Of a stretch of DNA of 64,000 nucleotides, positions 35,927 to 43,907 are shown piece after piece (the stretch's first letter is position 1; each line of letters starts with the position of its first letter). The notes beneath the pieces were generated by a model that did not search any database, was not told the origin of the DNA, and saw nothing but the letters and a program-made list of their open reading frames with translations. A program made the position numbers and the translations under genes. The DNA is from Gp13-AA77 sp035949375 (GTDB lineage: Bacteria; Acidobacteriota; Terriglobia; UBA7540), in the NCBI GenBank assembly GCA_035949375.1, contig DASZIG010000100.1:1-64000 (forward strand), written 5' to 3'.

Positions 35927-36757
35927 CTACGGGCTCGCCTTCGCCTTCGCATCCTCGATCTGCTTCACCATGTCGCGAGCCGTCTTGCGGCTGACGGGGC
36001 AGGTCGTGTCTTCGCGACGGCATTGCAGCAGACTGAACTTGCACCCTCCGCAGGTGCACTTTGCGCCGTCCAGTTGCTTCTTGTAATCCGCCAGTTCGGC
36101 GGGCGAAAGCGCGCTGATGTCCACGCCCGGCACGTCGGCGTTGGCTTCGGACGGCGTCCCCACTTCGATGTCTTCCGGCTCGCCCGCCGGGGCGAAGTTC
36201 GCATCTTCGCCGTCCGACTTGTCGGCCAGGAGTTGCTCGATTTCCTTCTGAAACACGGTGGCGCCCGTCGTGCCGCTGTGCTGGCTGTAGATGCGGCCAT
36301 CGCGGCCGATCACGAACGAGGTGGGCAGGCCGTAAATCCCGCCGTATTGGGCGGCCACCATCGAGTTGCCCATGGCCACGGGATAATTTAGATGGAACTG
36401 CTGATAAAAGTTGTTCACCGAGTCCGGCGTATCCTGCATGGCGACGCCGAGCACGGCAAACCCCTGGTCGCGATACTTCTCTTGCATCTGCACGAACCAC
36501 GGAATCTCAATGCGGCACGGACCGCACCACGTGGCCCAGAAGTCGAGCAGCACCACCTTGCCCTTGTACTCGGCGAGGTTTAGTTTGGCGCCGTTGATGT
36601 CGGTCAAAGTGAAGTCGGGCGCCATGGGGTGCGTCATGGTGGCGGCTCTCACCCGATGCGTTGCCGGAGAGAGCCACTTGGCGTCGAGAACGTAGAGTCC
36701 CGTCACGAGCGCAATCGCGAGTAGAGCCCCGGAAAGAATCCTGATTTGCTTTGTCAT
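35927..36757 (-). CDS. TlpA/ResA-like thioredoxin with Cys-rich C-terminal tail
   Basis: 276 aa. An N-terminal signal anchor (MTKQIRILSGALLAIALVTG) is followed by a TlpA/redoxin domain (about 44-195) with the active site W-C78-G-P-C81 and the cis-Pro loop GLPTSFVIGRDG. A Glu/Asp/Pro-rich linker leads to C234-x-C-xx-C-x6-C-x6-C253 (CTCGGCKFSLLQC), matching the small membrane protein at 34852-35229. The thioredoxin part is strikingly like the N-terminus of the TlpA-CcdA fusion at 37817-39109 (same FYQQFHLNYPVA and RDGRIYS stretches), indicating a local duplication. Likely a periplasmic disulfide reductase. Confidence 0.88.
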   Translation of the reverse strand: MTKQIRILSGALLAIALVTGLYVLDAKWLSPATHRVRAATMTHPMAPDFTLTDINGAKLNLAEYKGKVVLLDFWATWCGPCRIEIPWFVQMQEKYRDQGFAVLGVAMQDTPDSVNNFYQQFHLNYPVAMGNSMVAAQYGGIYGLPTSFVIGRDGRIYSQHSGTTGATVFQKEIEQLLADKSDGEDANFAPAGEPEDIEVGTPSEANADVPGVDISALSPAELADYKKQLDGAKCTCGGCKFSLLQCRREDTTCPVSRKTARDMVKQIEDAKAKASP

Positions 36758-36803
36758 AACCTATTTCCTGAAACGATGCCTCAAACGGTGAACGATGACT
36801 TCC

Positions 36804-36828
36804 GAAGGCTCAACGCCGTTGAGCCTTC
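36804..36828. repeat. Perfect 11-bp hairpin between lgt and the TlpA gene
   Basis: GAAGGCTCAAC (36804-36814) and GTTGAGCCTTC (36818-36828) pair exactly around a 3-nt loop in the 97-bp gap. No clear T-run follows on the minus strand. It could attenuate or protect the mRNA, or be a small repeat. Confidence 0.5.
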
Positions 36829-36854
36829 ATCGATCGTCATGCACCATTCAGCTT

Positions 36855-37721
36855 TTAGCTCCTTCCCGGTTTGGGCGCCGGCAGAACACCCGCAGACTGG
36901 ACTCTCAGGGCGCTCCTGACCGCCGCCGGGGCCACGGCCAGAACGGGACGCCGCCGCAGATACCCCCACAGGCCGATCGAGAACAGGAATGCCAGGATCG
37001 CGATGAATTGCGATGTGGAGAGCAGGTGATGGAACACGAATCCGCGGTCTTCGTCGCCCCGCAGAAACTCGAGAAAGAAGCGCGCCACCGCGTAGAGCAT
37101 CAGATAAAGCAGGAAGATCTCGCCATCCCGCTTCTTGCGGTTGAAACGCCACAGCAGGATCGCGCCGATCAGGAGCGTCGCCAGCGATTCATAAAGCTGC
37201 GTGGGATGAATGCGTGTGTTCAGCGGCACCCCCGTCACCTCGTGGCTGTACGGATTCGTGAAAACCACGCCCAGCACCGAGGTCGTGCGCGTGCCGTAGT
37301 CGCACCCTGCCGAGAAGCATCCGAGACGGCCCACGCTCTGTGCCAGCGCAACGGCGGGCGCATAAATATCGAACATCCTGAGAGCCGGAAGCTGGTAGGT
37401 GCGCACGTACCACACCGAGAAGAGCGCGGAAGCGATGAATCCCCCGTAGAACACGCCGCCCGACTGGATCGTGGCCCAACTGAAGATTTCGCCCGGATTC
37501 TGGCGATAGTAGCCCCAGTCGCTCACGATCATCAGGACCTTGGCGCCGACCAGGCCCACGACAATAATCCAGGTGCTGAAATCGAGCAGACGGCTGCCGT
37601 CGATACCGGAGCGCCGCCCCAGGCGGTCGGCGGTCACGATCGCCGTCAGCAGCGCCAGGGCCAGCAGCAGGCCGTAAGTCGGCATCTGAAAGGAGCCGAT
37701 TTTGATCAGTATCGGATGCAT
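36855..37721 (-). CDS. lgt: Prolipoprotein diacylglyceryl transferase
   Basis: 288 aa, polytopic inner-membrane enzyme (about seven helices) that attaches diacylglycerol to the lipobox Cys of prolipoproteins. Seen: HPILIKIGSFQMPTYGLLLA at the start, the Lgt signature GRLGCFSAGCDYG, TRIHPTQLYES and a Cys-free C-terminal helix. Length is normal. It is flanked on both sides by tlpA-like genes, an unusual setting. Hairpins lie on each side (36804-36828 and 37747-37805). Confidence 0.94.
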   Translation of the reverse strand: MHPILIKIGSFQMPTYGLLLALALLTAIVTADRLGRRSGIDGSRLLDFSTWIIVVGLVGAKVLMIVSDWGYYRQNPGEIFSWATIQSGGVFYGGFIASALFSVWYVRTYQLPALRMFDIYAPAVALAQSVGRLGCFSAGCDYGTRTTSVLGVVFTNPYSHEVTGVPLNTRIHPTQLYESLATLLIGAILLWRFNRKKRDGEIFLLYLMLYAVARFFLEFLRGDEDRGFVFHHLLSTSQFIAILAFLFSIGLWGYLRRRPVLAVAPAAVRSALRVQSAGVLPAPKPGRS

Positions 37722-37746
37722 CTATCCTTTTGAAGCGCCGAACGAT

Positions 37747-37805
37747 GAATGATGAACGATGAATGCTCTCATGATCGACCGCTCATCATTCATTATTCAT
37801 CATTC
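37747..37805. repeat. 19-bp inverted repeat made of ATGAATG-type units
   Basis: 37747-37765 (GAATGATGAACGATGAATG) and 37787-37805 (CATTCATTATTCATCATTC) are inverted copies with two mismatches around 21 nt. It sits just upstream of lgt (minus) and just past the TlpA-CcdA stop. AT-rich composition differs sharply from the surrounding coding DNA. Confidence 0.6.
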
Positions 37806-37816
37806 AGCGTTCCCTC

Positions 37817-39109
37817 CTATAGTGTAAACCGGTTCAGGAAGGAGAGGTAGCCGGAGAGCACCGTGAACTTGTTAAAGGCGATCAAAACGCCGAGAACAAT
37901 CAGCAGAATACCGGACCCGACCTCCACGGTCTGCAGATGCCTGCGGAAGCGCCCGTAAAACCTGAGGAACTGGCTCAGGCCAAGACTCGTCAGCAAAAAC
38001 GGCAGGGCGAGACCGGCGGAGTACACGGCCAGCAGCATCATGCCCTGGAACAGCGTGTCGTGCGTGGCCGCGAGCGTCAGGATTCCCGCCAGGATGGGGC
38101 CGATGCAGGGCGTCCAGCCGAAGGCAAAAGCGAATCCGAGCAGGAAAGCGCCCGCCGAGCCCCGCTGGCTTTGACCGGTCTGGATTCCCGCGCTGCGATA
38201 AAGAAACGGGATCCGCACGAGGCCGGTGAGATGCAGGCCGAAAACGATGATGATGACGCCCGCCACGACGTTGAAAATCGTCCTGCGGGTCAGCAGAAAG
38301 CTTCCCACCGCGCTTGCCGAGGCGCCGAGCGCCATAAAGACGACCGCGAATCCGATCACAAAGGCGATGGAGTTCACGAAGATGCGCCGCGCGAGCGCCG
38401 GGTCCGTGCTGCCCCGCAGTTCCTCCATCGAGGTGCCAGACAGCATGGAGATGTAACCGGGCACAAGCGGCAGCACGCACGGCGAGAGAAACGACACGAG
38501 GCCGGCCAGGAAGGCCAGGCCGAATTCGACCTTCTTGCCTGCGAGGCCGAAACGTCCTCCCGTTTGCTGCCCGGCCAGCAATTGCTCGATCTCGCCTTCG
38601 AAGACGTCCTTGCCGGTGGTGCCCGTGTGCTCGCTGTAGATGCGGCCGTCGCGCCCGATGACGAATGATGTGGGAAGCCCGATCAGTCCGCCGTATTGGG
38701 CGCTCAACGCGTCGTTCCCCAAGGCGACGGGATAGTTCAGGTGGAATTGCTGGTAGAACTTCGCGACGGCATCCGGCGAGTCCCGCGTGGCCACGCCGAT
38801 CACCACGAAGCCGCGGTCGCGATACTTCTGCTGCATCTCGACGAACCAGGGGATTTCGACGCGGCAGGGTCCACACCATGTGGCCCAGAAGTCGAGCAGC
38901 ACCACTTTGCCCTTGTAGTCGCTCAGCGACAGCTTGGCGCCGTTGGTGTCCGTCAGGGTGAAGTCCGGTGCGGCGGGGTGGCTTGGGATATTCTGCAGTT
39001 GCACGAGGCCCGCCGCAGCAAGCGGGCGGACTCTGAGAAACAAACGAGCGCCAAAGGCCAGTCCGGCTGCCAGCACGATTACCGAGAAAACCCGGAGTTT
39101 ACTCGTCAT
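37817..39109 (-). CDS. TlpA thioredoxin-CcdA fusion (thiol:disulfide interchange protein)
   Basis: 430 aa. I start at ATG 39109; the frame extends 19 codons upstream, but those translate a tRNA T-arm-like sequence. A signal anchor, then a TlpA domain (about 45-185) with C79-G-P-C82 and GLPTSFVIGRDG, then a CcdA/DsbD-beta membrane domain of about six helices with the paired cysteines in FLSPCVLPLVPGY and WTPCIGPILAG. CcdA carries electrons from cytosolic thioredoxin across the membrane to the fused periplasmic thioredoxin, which can reduce apocytochromes or other disulfides. The order (thioredoxin first, membrane second) is the reverse of DsbD beta-gamma. Confidence 0.9.
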   Translation of the reverse strand: MTSKLRVFSVIVLAAGLAFGARLFLRVRPLAAAGLVQLQNIPSHPAAPDFTLTDTNGAKLSLSDYKGKVVLLDFWATWCGPCRVEIPWFVEMQQKYRDRGFVVIGVATRDSPDAVAKFYQQFHLNYPVALGNDALSAQYGGLIGLPTSFVIGRDGRIYSEHTGTTGKDVFEGEIEQLLAGQQTGGRFGLAGKKVEFGLAFLAGLVSFLSPCVLPLVPGYISMLSGTSMEELRGSTDPALARRIFVNSIAFVIGFAVVFMALGASASAVGSFLLTRRTIFNVVAGVIIIVFGLHLTGLVRIPFLYRSAGIQTGQSQRGSAGAFLLGFAFAFGWTPCIGPILAGILTLAATHDTLFQGMMLLAVYSAGLALPFLLTSLGLSQFLRFYGRFRRHLQTVEVGSGILLIVLGVLIAFNKFTVLSGYLSFLNRFTL

Positions 39110-39594
39110 AGAAGAATCCAAAGTCCAGCCGCTGTCCGAAGGCGGGAATCGAACCCGCAAATCCATGATAATACGACAATAAACTGGATTCCCGCCTTCG
39201 CGGGAATGACTGCATCGTTAGGGCTCCGAACGTGACGCCAGCGTTAGGGCCACAAGCGTGACGCAAGCATCTTTCCCGATCTTGTGCAGGCCGCAGAAGC
39301 CCGGATCAAGCCTGACAGTTGGATGCGCCCGCCAGCCGCCGCGTCACCCCTCTTTGACGCGCAAATCCTCCAAACGTGTGAGTGACTTACGGAAGACGTC
39401 ACGTCGCGGCCACCCTGAACACCATACACCCGATCGGGCCGTTTGAGCGCGAGCCGACGAAACGCCAGGCATAGCTCGGACACTATTAACCGGGGCGCCC
39501 CTTCCCGCGCGAGCCGCACCCATGTATAGTACTGGCCATCAAGGGCCCGCCGCGGGATGTGTGCAGGCGGTCCGGCCAAGTCACGGGGGAAAAC
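39110..39594. other. 485-bp gap with tRNA T-arm-like sequence, IPAFAGMT-type palindrome and weak promoter
   Basis: No gene seen. 39142-39158 on the minus strand is a perfect T-arm: GCGGG stem, TTCGATT loop, CCCGC, followed by CTTCGGA as in a tRNA-Leu-like acceptor, but no tRNA body fits upstream. 39188-39207 is the perfect palindrome ATTCCCGC-CTTC-GCGGGAAT, part of a repeat family that translates as IPAFAGMT and is widespread in bacteria. TATAGT at 39525-39530, with TTCCCG 17 nt upstream, may be the promoter of the cytochrome-ankyrin gene. Confidence 0.5.
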
Positions 39595-41880
39595 GTGTTC
39601 AGGCGCAATGTTATCGCGACGATTGTATTCTGCGCAGTCGCGCCAGGACTTCGCGCGCAGAGTGCAGCAAAGGTCGACTTCGGCCGCGACGTCCAGCCGA
39701 TCTTCAAGAGCTACTGCGTCGGCTGCCATGGACCCACCCAACAAATGAACGGGCTTCGGCTGGACCGCAGGCGTGACGCCATGCGCGGCGGCTTCATCGC
39801 CGACATCGGCCCCGGCAACAGCGCGGGCAGCCGGATGTACCAGCGACTCATCGGCGACCAGTTCGGCCTGCGCATGCCGCCTACCGGACCGCTGCCCGAC
39901 GACAAGATCAACATCATCAAGGCGTGGATCGACCAGGGCGCGGAGTGGCCGGACGCTTTGAGCGGTGATACCCCGCCTCCGCCTCCCGATCCCGGGGCCA
40001 GCGGCTTGATGGAGGCTTTACGTCGCGGCAACCGGGCGAGCTTCGCGAAGAAGCTGGCGGAAGATCCCAAGGCGGCAAATCGCAAGGGACCGGGCGGCTC
40101 GACGCCGCTGATGTACGCAGCTCTTTATGGCGATGCGGACTCCGTCCGACAGCTCCTTGCTGCCGGGGCCGATCCTAATCTGAAGAATGACGCCGGGGCC
40201 ACGGCCCTGATGTGGGCCGTCTACGACCTGCAAAAGACCCGCCTGCTCGTCGGGCACGGCGCCGACGTCAACGCGCGCTCCGACAACGGCCGCACGCCGT
40301 TGATGATCGCGGCCACGCGCAGCGGGTCCACACCGGTCCTGCAATTTCTGCTCGATCACGGTGCGAATCCTTCGGTGACGTCGGCGCTCGACGCGACCCC
40401 GCTTTCGCAGGCGGCCTCTGCGGGCGACGAAACCGCGATGCGCACCCTGATCGCGCGCGGCGCGGACTTGAAAGAGGCCGGCTTGGACGCGCTGGCCTCC
40501 GCCATGGCGGCGGATTGCACTGCTTGCATCGATCTGGTGATTGGATCAATGCCAAAGACCGACATCAGTAAGGTGATGCTTTTCGACACGCCTCCCGAGG
40601 GGGACGATCTCCAGGTGAAGTTGCTGCTCGATCACGGAGCCGACCCGAAGGCCCGGAACCGCAAAGGCGATAGCTTGCTCTCGAAGGTCTGCGCCGCCGA
40701 CAGCGCTCCACCGGATCTCGTCAAGTACCTCATCGACCAGGGCGCCGACGTGAACGCCAAAGGCCCGCAGGGCCAAACGGCCCTGGCCCTCGCCACGATG
40801 CACGGCCATACGCCAACGGTCGACCTGCTTCTGCGTTCAGGAGCCAAACTGTCAGACGGCCCGTCGGAGACTGTCACCGATGCGGTTGAAATCAAGCCCG
40901 CGCCCGCCCACACCGCAAGAGAGGCGGTTGAGCGAAGCCTGCCGCTCCTGCAGCGGAACGACGTGGAGTTCATGCGAAAGTCGGGCTGCGTTTCGTGCCA
41001 CAACGACACGCTGACGGCCACAACGGTGGCCGTGGCTCGCCGCAACGGGATCCCCGTTGACGATCAAATGGCCCGGGGCCAACTGCAGGCCACCGCAACC
41101 TACCTCGAGGGCTGGCGCGACCGCGCGCTCCAGGGAATCGGAATCCCCGGCAACTCTGACACGGTGGGCGCCATTCTTCTCGGTTTGGCTGACGGGGACT
41201 ATCCGCCTGACCCCGCCACCGACGCCATGGCGCTCTACCTCAGGAATCATCAATCGCCCGAAGGGCGATGGCACGCGCTTGCGCACCGGCCGCCGCTCGA
41301 GTCGAGCGACATCCAGGTGACAGCGGTGGCGATGCGCGCCATCCAGGCCTACGCGCCGGAGGCGGACCGCGCCGATTACGATGTTGCGGCCCGCCGGGCC
41401 GCCGGCTGGCTCGTCCGTGCCCAGCCGCGGACGACGCAGGACCGGGCTTATCAGCTTCTCGGCCTCGCGTGGGCCGCCACAGACCAGAAGATCATCAACC
41501 GCGCAGCCGTTGATCTGCTTGCTGAGCAGCGGCCGGACGGCGGATGGGCGCAACTCCCCACGCTCTCGAGCGACGCCTTCGCCACCGGGCAGGCGCTTGT
41601 GGCCCTGGCGCAGTCGGGCGCTCTCGCCATGAGCGACGCCGCCTATCAGCGCGGCACGCGGTACCTGATGAGCGCTCAACTCGCCGACGGATCATGGTAT
41701 GTGAAGCGGCGGGCTTTGCCGATTCAGCCCTATTTCGAGAGCGGATTCCCATACGGGCGGGATCAGTTCATTTCAGCAGCCGCCACGAACTGGGCGACCA
41801 CCGCGCTGGCGCTCGAGGCAGGATCATCGAGTGCGGCGACCGCGAAGCTCACTGTACACAGGCCGGCGGATCGGAAGTAA
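39595..41880 (+). CDS. Secreted c-type cytochrome / ankyrin-repeat / cyclase-fold fusion protein
   Basis: 761 aa. GTG 39595 has GGGGGA 5 nt upstream and starts a signal peptide (MFRRNVIATIVFCAVAPGLRAQ); an earlier GTG at 39559 has no such support. Planctomycete-type cytochrome domain (about 26-120) with heme site C41-VG-C44-H. Five or more ankyrin repeats follow (about 145-430; TPLMYAALYGDADSVRQLL, LLLDHGADPKARNRKGD). A second heme site is C465-VS-C468-H. Residues about 520-750 look like the alpha/alpha barrel of terpene cyclases/prenyltransferases (LAEQRPDGGWAQLP, YLMSAQLADGSWYV) with QxxDGxW-like repeats, but no catalytic DxDD was found. Role unknown; a periplasmic electron-transfer or scaffold protein is inferred. 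Confidence 0.85.
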   Translation: MFRRNVIATIVFCAVAPGLRAQSAAKVDFGRDVQPIFKSYCVGCHGPTQQMNGLRLDRRRDAMRGGFIADIGPGNSAGSRMYQRLIGDQFGLRMPPTGPLPDDKINIIKAWIDQGAEWPDALSGDTPPPPPDPGASGLMEALRRGNRASFAKKLAEDPKAANRKGPGGSTPLMYAALYGDADSVRQLLAAGADPNLKNDAGATALMWAVYDLQKTRLLVGHGADVNARSDNGRTPLMIAATRSGSTPVLQFLLDHGANPSVTSALDATPLSQAASAGDETAMRTLIARGADLKEAGLDALASAMAADCTACIDLVIGSMPKTDISKVMLFDTPPEGDDLQVKLLLDHGADPKARNRKGDSLLSKVCAADSAPPDLVKYLIDQGADVNAKGPQGQTALALATMHGHTPTVDLLLRSGAKLSDGPSETVTDAVEIKPAPAHTAREAVERSLPLLQRNDVEFMRKSGCVSCHNDTLTATTVAVARRNGIPVDDQMARGQLQATATYLEGWRDRALQGIGIPGNSDTVGAILLGLADGDYPPDPATDAMALYLRNHQSPEGRWHALAHRPPLESSDIQVTAVAMRAIQAYAPEADRADYDVAARRAAGWLVRAQPRTTQDRAYQLLGLAWAATDQKIINRAAVDLLAEQRPDGGWAQLPTLSSDAFATGQALVALAQSGALAMSDAAYQRGTRYLMSAQLADGSWYVKRRALPIQPYFESGFPYGRDQFISAAATNWATTALALEAGSSSAATAKLTVHRPADRK

Positions 41881-42070
41881 GTCCAAGGCTATCTGTGTCT
41901 GGTCTGGGCTAGCCGTCTCCACTCGTGCCCACTTTGGGGGAACTTCGCGGCCTCTGTGAAATGGCGGAAGAGGAGTGGCGGGATGACTGCAACCACAGGC
42001 GTCCCCCGTTCGGACTTCGCTCCCTACCCACGCTTGACAGAGCTTGCCCCACCTCCATAGCCTTACAGGT

Positions 42071-42295
42071 ATGGAAGTACACCTCACACCCGAGCAGGAG
42101 CAGCAACTTTCCGAACTCGCGGCTCATAGCGGGCGGACCGTTGACAGCCTGGCACAGGAGGCTATCGATCGCTACCTGAACGAAGAGGCGCGATTCATCA
42201 AGGCCGTCATGCGCGGTGAGGAGGCGCTGGACTGCGGCGAGTACCTCAGCCACGAACAAATGGGCAAGCGTCTCGAACGGCTGTTGCAGCCCTGA
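42071..42295 (+). CDS. ParD/CopG-like ribbon-helix-helix antitoxin
   Basis: 74 aa, ATG 42071. Begins with a short strand and two helices (MEVHLTPEQEQQLSELAAHS, VDSLAQEAIDRYL) typical of small RHH antitoxins that bind their own promoter and the toxin. The stop TGA (42293-42295) overlaps the ATG of the following toxin remnant. TTGACA at 42034-42039 with TAGCCT 18 nt later would start transcription about one base before the ATG, so the mRNA may be leaderless. Confidence 0.85.
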   Translation: MEVHLTPEQEQQLSELAAHSGRTVDSLAQEAIDRYLNEEARFIKAVMRGEEALDCGEYLSHEQMGKRLERLLQP

Positions 42296-42571
42296 TGGAA
42301 GTCCAGGTGGTCAATTCCCGCCGCTGACGATCTGGAGCGCATATTCGCACAGGTATCAAAAGAGAACCCAGAGGCCGCTTGCCGAGCGGTGCAAGCCACT
42401 TATAACGGTTGCGCCACCCTCGAAAACTTCCCAAATCGCGGCCGCCTTAGCCGTATCGAAGGACGGCGCGAGCTCGTATTCACTCCTTTGCCGTATATCG
42501 CGGTCTACCAGGTTAAAAAGCACGCAGTCGAAATATCACGAATCTACCATGCCGCGCAGGATTGGCCTTAG
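42295..42571 (+). pseudogene. RelE/ParE-family toxin, frameshifted near codon 4
   Basis: ATG 42295 overlaps the antitoxin stop, as in intact pairs. Its frame reads MEVQVVNSRR then TGA at 42325. One base removed around 42305-42310 (CAGGTGG to CAGTGG) gives an uninterrupted toxin of about 91 aa: MEVQWSIPAADDLERIF..., later RRELVFTPLPYIAVYQVKK and ISRIYHAAQDWP, a classic ParE/RelE C-terminus. So the toxin carries a single-base insertion, real or a sequencing error. The rest of the reading frame has no other lesion, suggesting a recent event. The only in-frame start downstream (GTG 42389) would lose a third of the protein. Confidence 0.85.
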
Positions 42572-42752
42572 AAGACCGGGCTGCGCCTTGCGGCAATCCA
42601 GCAGTTCTGGCCTGACAGCAAACCAAAGAAAAGGGTTCGCCGCCTTTCAAGTCCCCTCTTGACAAATAGCGAAGAAAAAGCGAAAGTGTCGTAACGTCCC
42701 TGAACGGCCGTGAGGAAAGAAAGGCCGACTGGCGGGACAAGGAGGACTTCGC

Positions 42753-43769
42753 ATGGCTACCACCCCGTTCGACCCTGCTGCCGGCTGCCCGCCCGCGCGA
42801 CTGGTGGGAATCGCGCGGCTCGCCGCCGACAGTCCCAAGACCCGCGAGCGCGCGAGCGTGGAGTATTTTGCGCTCGCGTCCAAGTCAGCCCTGAATCGCG
42901 AATCGAGCGGGCGCATGCCCTTTGACTGGACGCTCAATCCCTACCGGGGCTGCGAATTCGGATGCCAGTACTGCTATGCGCGCTACACCCACGAGTTTAT
43001 GGAGCTGCGCGACACGTTCGATTTCGAGCGCAAAATCTTCGCCAAGGTGAACGGGCCGGAGCTGCTGCGCGGTGAGCTTGCGAAGGCGCGCGACCGCGGC
43101 CAGTCGATCGCGCTCGGCACCGCCACCGACCCCTATCAGCCGGCCGAAAAGCAGTTCGAGATCACGCGGCGGATCCTCGAAGTGTTCGCCGGCTTCGAGG
43201 GCCTCGACTTTTCCATCACCACCAAGTCCGTGCTGATCCTGCGCGACCTCGATCTGCTTAAGACGATCGCCTCCCGGCATCGATTCAGCGTCCACCTGAC
43301 GGTGACCACCACGGACGAGCGTCTCGCGCGCCTGCTCGAACCGAAAGCGCCGCCGCCCGAGAGGCGCCTGGAGGCGGTGAAGCGGCTGGTCGAAGCCGGG
43401 ATCGACGTGTGCATCAATGCCATGCCGATTCTGCCCGGCATCAACGACGATCCTGCTGCGCTTGACGATCTCTCGCGCCAGTCGGCGGCGGCCGGCGCCC
43501 GCACCCTGCACGCCAACGTGCTGTTCCTCATGCCCACGGCCATGAGCCACTTCATGCCCTTTCTCGAAGCCGAGTTTCCTCACATGGTCGGACGCTACCG
43601 GCGCCTCTACGCCCGCTCCGCTTATCTCAGCGGCGACTACAAGGAGCGCATCGGCAAGCTCGTAGCCGAGCTGCGCGCCAAGTACGGCCTGGACGCCCGG
43701 CGCAGCGGCCCTACTCCCAATGCCGCGCCGCAGATGCTGCTGCCTTGGGGCGAGGCGCGGCCGCAGTGA
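42753..43769 (+). CDS. Radical SAM protein of the SplB/Rv2578c-like group
   Basis: 338 aa, ATG 42753 with AAGGAGG 8 nt upstream. The [4Fe-4S] cluster motif is C-EFG-C-QY-C in LNPYRGCEFGCQYCYARY, the spore-photoproduct-lyase-like variant of CxxxCxxC. Also GTATDPYQPAEK and LTVTTTDERLARLLEP, shared by the Rv2578c group. Members are uncharacterised; a nucleic-acid or small-molecule radical reaction is possible. The usual second Cys of spore photoproduct lyase is not identifiable. TTGACA at 42659-42664 is a candidate -35 but its -10 is poor. Confidence 0.88.
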   Translation: MATTPFDPAAGCPPARLVGIARLAADSPKTRERASVEYFALASKSALNRESSGRMPFDWTLNPYRGCEFGCQYCYARYTHEFMELRDTFDFERKIFAKVNGPELLRGELAKARDRGQSIALGTATDPYQPAEKQFEITRRILEVFAGFEGLDFSITTKSVLILRDLDLLKTIASRHRFSVHLTVTTTDERLARLLEPKAPPPERRLEAVKRLVEAGIDVCINAMPILPGINDDPAALDDLSRQSAAAGARTLHANVLFLMPTAMSHFMPFLEAEFPHMVGRYRRLYARSAYLSGDYKERIGKLVAELRAKYGLDARRSGPTPNAAPQMLLPWGEARPQ

Positions 43770-43907
43770 AGTCGCTGGAGGCCTCGCCAAACCCCTTCTA
43801 TTGTCTACTGCACGCCGCCATCTGCTAAGATGGGCGAAGTGCGCTAGGTTGAGACCACGTTCCGGACGCAGCACGCGGCGTCCCAACTCCCGACTCGCGA
43901 ATTCGCC

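Noticed and set aside
39100..39166. Complete tRNA gene on the minus strand
   Set aside because: Only the T-arm and a Leu-like acceptor 3' part fit; no D-arm, anticodon arm or matching 5' acceptor strand is found upstream.
42389..42571. Short stand-alone gene starting at GTG 42389
   Set aside because: It is the C-terminal part of the frameshifted toxin; the missing N-terminal part is present in the same frame back to 42308.
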